Shown here: in pieces, positions 24,121-28,114 of the stretch
Layout: each line of letters begins with the position of its first letter
Numbering within the stretch: the stretch's first letter is position 1
NCBI GenBank assembly: GCA_964482605.1
Contig: CAYZYS010000012.1
Span: forward strand, 1 to 28,114
Source of the DNA: Bacteroides_F sp964482605
Lineage (GTDB): Bacteria > Bacillota > Clostridia > Lachnospirales > Lachnospiraceae
DNA length: 28,114 bases
Direction of reading: 5' to 3'
Translations under genes and position numbers: made by a program
Notes under the pieces: model-generated
Databases searched by the model: none
What the model saw: the letters and a program-made list of their open reading frames with translations, nothing else
What the model was told of the DNA's origin: nothing

Positions 24121-27100
24121 ATGACGATAAGGGAACCAATACATCTGAAAAGCCTTTCCCATGCAATGTCCGTGGGGGATTCCTTTGCCGACGGCATTCT
24201 TGCGGGATATGAGATGTTTGCGCTCACATTTACGCCGGAGCAGCTTCTTTTCCTTATCAGGGGTCAGGAGGAGGATTTGGACGGTTCAGGTGACATCACC
24301 ACAATCGTCAACAATGAAAGCCTCCAACATAATGTGACATTGAATATCAGCGTGCTCAACAGATTCCTAAACAGCATCATTGCAATGGTGGATAATCAAT
24401 ATTCATACCGTGATTATACATATGTTAGTGCATTTTTGGCTAAATCAGGTATTCACAATGTTGATGAATTCATATCCACCGTTAAGAATTACCTGGATGA
24501 GACAAAACAGGTGATGGCATCCAACAGGCTGTATGAGGATAATAAAACCATCATTAGGAATGTGTTGGACAGCTTGAACATATATTCCGGTGACAGCGTG
24601 GCCGGGGATGAATACGGTGGGACTGTGCAGAGGGCAGACACAAGCCTCACCACGAAAATATTTAACAGGATGGCAGTATTTGACAATGCATCCATGGTCA
24701 ACAGATACGCAACGGCAACCTCAATGAGGGCGGAATATTCCACGGCACTGCCTGACATAAGCTCATACAGGCAGCAGGAATATGCGTATTACATGGAGCA
24801 GGGCTCATGGCTTGGGGTTGATGACAGGACATACCAGCTGGTACACCTGAACCCGTATGAGGCAAGGATTACCGACATGGTTGATGAGAACACGGTGATG
24901 AGCCAGGTGATATCATCCTTTCTCATGAACCTCACTGACAACATGTATGTCGTGCAAAAGAGGAATGACATGAGAAATGCTGTGGTGGGGCTTAGTTCAC
25001 CAAAGGCTGTGTCGGCGATTTTTTCTGATTCCGTGACACGCCTCATGTGGAACCAGACGAATAGCGGAAGTGTGGAGGTGACACGCCAGGTTGCCGTAAG
25101 CACTGGCAGGCTCCTTAAGGAACAGCATGAAAGCCTCATGCAGCTTGTGGAGGGCATCAGGGATGTCATGCCGGATATTGGGGCGGATGGGGTGACAGCC
25201 TTTGTGAACCGTTATGGCAGCATGGACAACATTTACATCACACAGGGTAAAGAGGGCATTTTAAGTGATGCGGCATTGCAGGCATCCAGGGAAGCAATCA
25301 TGCTGCAGCAGGCACAGCCGGCAGGCAGAGTGCCTTTGCCAATTGCAGGCGACAGCCAGACAATGACAGGCACGGTCATCAATGCCAGTACCGAGAACAT
25401 TGATGACAGCGTGGAGATGGAGTTTAATGTAAGCGGGGCGGATGGCGGGACTGTGCCTTTGGCAAGGGCAAATGATGTAACCATTGTTAATCAGTATGTC
25501 AGCACAGGTGACACCCATGTCATACAGGAAACTGGCGGCGTGGATGGTGATGTGTCTTTCGCTGCCCTGGAGGGTGTGGCTTCACCATTGCAGGGGATGC
25601 AGGCAGGCGGTAAGGCAGGTGCTTTAATTGCCAATGCTGACGGATTGGAAAAGGGCACGGAAGTACATGCAACCGCACAGGGGATTGACGGCGGTGCAAG
25701 GATGGTGCTTGATGTAAGCGGAGCGGATGGCGGTGCTGTCCTTGATGGCAGCACAACAAACATACACAATGACAATGTGAATGTAAGCCATGTGCAGGGG
25801 CGGATTGGCGAGACGGTTGGCAAGGGATGGAAAGCGTCACAAGGGTCAGGTGAGGCTTTCGCTGCCGCCAGGGACAGCGTGGATGTCACCAACATTGGCA
25901 TCAGGCAATTTGGTAATGAAAATAATATCAATAATGTTAATAATATACAGCATAATGACGTGCTGAGGCAGAAGCTTGTAAACATACGGGTTGACATGAG
26001 AAGGGCAAGGAAGGAGGCACTGCTTGCCCTTGAAAATCAGGAGCTCATGCTGACACAGATAAGGGAAACGAAAACTGAGCTGTCAGAATACAATGAGGCG
26101 GCAAGGGAAGATTTGAGGCGTCAGCTTCCTGAAGACTCAAGGAAAGTGCTGGACAGGGTGAACCAATACCTGCAAGACCCACAGAGGGCGGAAGAACTTG
26201 GTATCACAGTGCCACAGGGTGATTTCCGTTTCGTAAATGAGGATGGCGTGAACATTCCACAGGGTGATGTTTCATTGGTATATGGTGATGTGAATGTGGA
26301 AAACCATCGTGTCACCAATGTCATGGGGGAGACTTTGGCAGAAAGAGGCAGGATTGCCAAGGACAGCCAAAGGTTAACCGATGGCACGAAGGCGCAGGGT
26401 GCCGTGACACCTTCAGGGGATGCCGTCATTAAAGGCAGCGGCAGCGGTGACGGCAGGCACAATGCCAGTGACGGTGGTGCAAGGGTGCTTAAAAGTGCCA
26501 CAAGCAGCTTTGAGAATAGCACAATTGAGCTAATCAGGGATTATGTAAGTGAATATGTGAGGGATTTCGCCAACAACCAGAAAACTGGTGAGGACGGCAT
26601 GGGCAGCCTGCATGTGGCAGCGCCAATGGCTTATGGCGCGCAGTTAAAGGAACAGATTTTCCAGAACATACAGGAAACCATGAATGTCGTTACAAGCGGC
26701 CAGGCGGATGATGAGGATGCCGTGGAGCTTGTGTTTTCAAGCACGCCTGAGCAGATGGATGAGCTTAGGCAGCTTGTGTCAGGTGATGTGGATGTGGAGC
26801 TTGAGGGCATGCTTCGAACCAGCCTTAAGACGGTGTTAAACCGTGTGTTTGACACCACACGCAGGTCGCTTGAGACGGTCATGCACACAATTGGGGTGAC
26901 GGCTGTGCCAGACAGCCGGGACATGGAATTGAGGCTTTCAGAAAATGCGCTGCCTCAGTCATTGGAAATGCAGATTTTGGGCGAACGCCCGAATGAAGCC
27001 CTGGAAGGACGGCAGGGGATATCAATGCAGGGGGCGGAACGCACTGGTGAAGCCGTGCAGGCGGATGTCCCAATGGATGGCGGGATGGACGAGGTGCAGC

Positions 27101-27849
27101 TTGTGCACATGAAGGAAAATCCTGCGGATGAAGCAAAAGGACAGAACCTCCTTGGTGATAAAACGGCAGGCAGGGCGGAGAATGGCAAGGCTGCTGCCAA
27201 TTCAGGCTTGGCAAGCAGGGCACAGGAGGGGCAGCAGGGGGACACACGTTATTCGCTTCGTGAAATGCAGCGGTTCATATATGAGAAATACATATATTTT
27301 ATGTATGATAATCATGACACAATTGGCACGGTCAGGCTCCAGCCGTCAGGGGATGTGCTTCTTACCCTTGCCAATTCATGGATTGGGCAGGGGGATGTCA
27401 ATTACGGGACATACCATGAGCTTGTGACTGCCTTAAGCGCAGCGGGTGACATGGCAAATGTACTTACTTCCGTTAATGCACCCGCCAGGGAACGCCATGT
27501 TTCCAATGAGGGCGGGATACATTTCATATATGACAGGTCGCAGTCCATGGATGACGGCAATTCCGGTGACGGTGGCACAACGTCAGGCAGCACTGCTGAC
27601 GGCAGCAAAAACCAGGTCACTGAAAGAACTGTCCTGGCAAATGAGAACATTAATGAATACCATGACAATGTGAATGTCACAAACCACACTGAAAAAACGG
27701 TGAGGCTTGAGGGTGACAGCGTGTATTACGACAAGCTGCAAAAGAGCATGGAAAGCTTTGTGGAAAGGCAGATATCGGGAATATCCGAAAGGGTGTATTC
27801 AAGGCTTGAGAAAAAGATGTCCAATGAGCGAAGCAGAAGGGGGTATTAA
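24121..27849 (+). CDS. Large CIS protein of unknown role (tape-measure or hub candidate)
   Basis: 1242 aa from ATG 24121, chosen because GGAG lies 6 bases upstream; ATG 24094 in the same frame has no ribosome site. No signal peptide and no clear transmembrane helix. Residues 1-380 are mixed alpha/beta. About 400-580 is a Gly/Asp/Ala-rich low-complexity region with two VSGADGG repeats (437, 532). About 590-690 is coiled coil preceded by an Asn-rich NENNINNVNN stretch. Similar short motifs NDNVNVSH (550), GDVNVENH (near 721) and HDNVNVTNH (1181) recur. A late conserved-looking domain (about 1040-1140) and a C-terminal helix close it. Length and position fit a tape measure, but a VgrG/LysM-type hub cannot be read in it. 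Confidence 0.75.
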   Translation: MTIREPIHLKSLSHAMSVGDSFADGILAGYEMFALTFTPEQLLFLIRGQEEDLDGSGDITTIVNNESLQHNVTLNISVLNRFLNSIIAMVDNQYSYRDYTYVSAFLAKSGIHNVDEFISTVKNYLDETKQVMASNRLYEDNKTIIRNVLDSLNIYSGDSVAGDEYGGTVQRADTSLTTKIFNRMAVFDNASMVNRYATATSMRAEYSTALPDISSYRQQEYAYYMEQGSWLGVDDRTYQLVHLNPYEARITDMVDENTVMSQVISSFLMNLTDNMYVVQKRNDMRNAVVGLSSPKAVSAIFSDSVTRLMWNQTNSGSVEVTRQVAVSTGRLLKEQHESLMQLVEGIRDVMPDIGADGVTAFVNRYGSMDNIYITQGKEGILSDAALQASREAIMLQQAQPAGRVPLPIAGDSQTMTGTVINASTENIDDSVEMEFNVSGADGGTVPLARANDVTIVNQYVSTGDTHVIQETGGVDGDVSFAALEGVASPLQGMQAGGKAGALIANADGLEKGTEVHATAQGIDGGARMVLDVSGADGGAVLDGSTTNIHNDNVNVSHVQGRIGETVGKGWKASQGSGEAFAAARDSVDVTNIGIRQFGNENNINNVNNIQHNDVLRQKLVNIRVDMRRARKEALLALENQELMLTQIRETKTELSEYNEAAREDLRRQLPEDSRKVLDRVNQYLQDPQRAEELGITVPQGDFRFVNEDGVNIPQGDVSLVYGDVNVENHRVTNVMGETLAERGRIAKDSQRLTDGTKAQGAVTPSGDAVIKGSGSGDGRHNASDGGARVLKSATSSFENSTIELIRDYVSEYVRDFANNQKTGEDGMGSLHVAAPMAYGAQLKEQIFQNIQETMNVVTSGQADDEDAVELVFSSTPEQMDELRQLVSGDVDVELEGMLRTSLKTVLNRVFDTTRRSLETVMHTIGVTAVPDSRDMELRLSENALPQSLEMQILGERPNEALEGRQGISMQGAERTGEAVQADVPMDGGMDEVQLVHMKENPADEAKGQNLLGDKTAGRAENGKAAANSGLASRAQEGQQGDTRYSLREMQRFIYEKYIYFMYDNHDTIGTVRLQPSGDVLLTLANSWIGQGDVNYGTYHELVTALSAAGDMANVLTSVNAPARERHVSNEGGIHFIYDRSQSMDDGNSGDGGTTSGSTADGSKNQVTERTVLANENINEYHDNVNVTNHTEKTVRLEGDSVYYDKLQKSMESFVERQISGISERVYSRLEKKMSNERSRRGY

Positions 27850-27852
27850 TCG

Positions 27853-28114
27853 GTGGATTCCGTTGTTGGGGCACTGGTGCAGAATGTTGGCGGCAAGGCA
27901 CTCAAGAAAATGAAGAGCACCGTGTCAGGCACGGTGGAGCATGCGGTTATCGCCATCATTGACCAGAGGGATAAGCAGGTTGACGAAAAACAGAATACGA
28001 ATGGCAGTCTCAGCGTTTCCAGCATAGCCACGGGAATCACAGACAAGATTAAGGAAACTGCGTCCAAGGTGGCACCGGGTGTCACTTCATTTGTGACAGG
28101 GATGCTTGACGGTG
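27853..28114 (+). CDS. CIS operon protein, truncated at the right edge
   Basis: The first 87 codons are visible, from GTG 27853, three bases after the previous stop; AGAAGGGGG lies about 10 bases upstream. The sequence is small-residue-rich and helical (VGALVQNVGGKALKKMK, then IKETASKVAPGVTSFVTG) with amphipathic rather than fully hydrophobic stretches. No family is recognised. Tight coupling to the preceding gene makes it part of the injection operon. The rest lies beyond the window. Confidence 0.6.
   Translation, partial: MDSVVGALVQNVGGKALKKMKSTVSGTVEHAVIAIIDQRDKQVDEKQNTNGSLSVSSIATGITDKIKETASKVAPGVTSFVTGMLDG

Noticed and set aside
25429..25740. DNA-level tandem repeat around the VSGADGG motifs
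   Set aside because: Only two short similar protein segments, about 285 bases apart, are seen. The intervening sequence is unrelated, so it is a protein motif repeat and not a DNA tandem repeat.
1..28114. CRISPR arrays, tRNA or rRNA genes, insertion sequences
   Set aside because: No regularly spaced direct repeats, tRNA-like cloverleaf, rRNA-like sequence or transposase-like frame was noticed on either strand.

Overview
The window looks like a chromosomal segment of an anaerobic Clostridia-type Firmicute, most likely a gut or rumen Lachnospiraceae. The evidence is the hexuronate (pectin sugar) catabolism genes, strong GGAGG-type ribosome binding sites, AGG/AAG-rich codon use and moderate G+C. 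I cannot name a species. No rRNA, tRNA, CRISPR array, insertion sequence, integrase, capsid or terminase gene is visible.

Region 1 (1-4342) is a galacturonate catabolism module. It holds tagaturonate reductase (uxaB, 5' end outside the window) and altronate dehydratase (uxaA) on the + strand. A PfkB-family 2-keto-3-deoxygluconate kinase (kdgK) faces them on the - strand, and a strong bidirectional terminator lies between. Together they take tagaturonate to altronate to KDG to KDPG.

Region 2 (4343-5990) holds a divergent intergenic region with a candidate kdgK operator and cre-like site, and a sensorless, degenerate chemoreceptor-like membrane protein. It ends with a good sigma-A-type promoter (TTTACA-17-TAAAAT) followed by an inverted repeat.

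Region 3 (5991 to the right edge, >22 kb, all + strand, mostly overlapping or nearly abutting genes) is a contractile injection system (CIS) related to the phage-tail-like eCIS/T6SS-iv families. It is laid out unusually. First come a very charged 584-aa protein and a small YbjN/secretion-chaperone-like protein. Next are the Pvc15-type AAA+ ATPase and the Pvc16-type DUF4255 protein, which usually sit at the other end of eCIS loci. Two beta-rich, baseplate/fibre-like accessory proteins follow. Then comes a four-gene envelope module: a pseudokinase-like single-pass protein, a single-pass protein with MORN repeats outside the membrane, a secreted TolC-fold-like protein, and an anchored 844-aa coiled-coil protein ending in a copper-amine-oxidase-N-like domain. 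The phage-tail part follows: DUF4280 PAAR-like spike tip, one sheath, one gp19 tube protein, a tail-assembly-chaperone-like protein, a DUF6760-like protein, a second gp19-type protein, a 1242-aa protein of unknown role and one truncated gene. The LysM, VgrG-like spike hub, gp25 and baseplate-J genes expected of a CIS are not seen and would have to lie further right.

The most interesting points are the envelope module inside a CIS operon, which suggests an envelope-anchored or envelope-spanning injection machine in a Gram-positive-type host, and a candidate -1 programmed frameshift (A AAT TTT) joining the tail chaperone to the DUF6760-like frame, as in lambda G/GT. Family assignments come from reading the sequence by eye. 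No database search was run.
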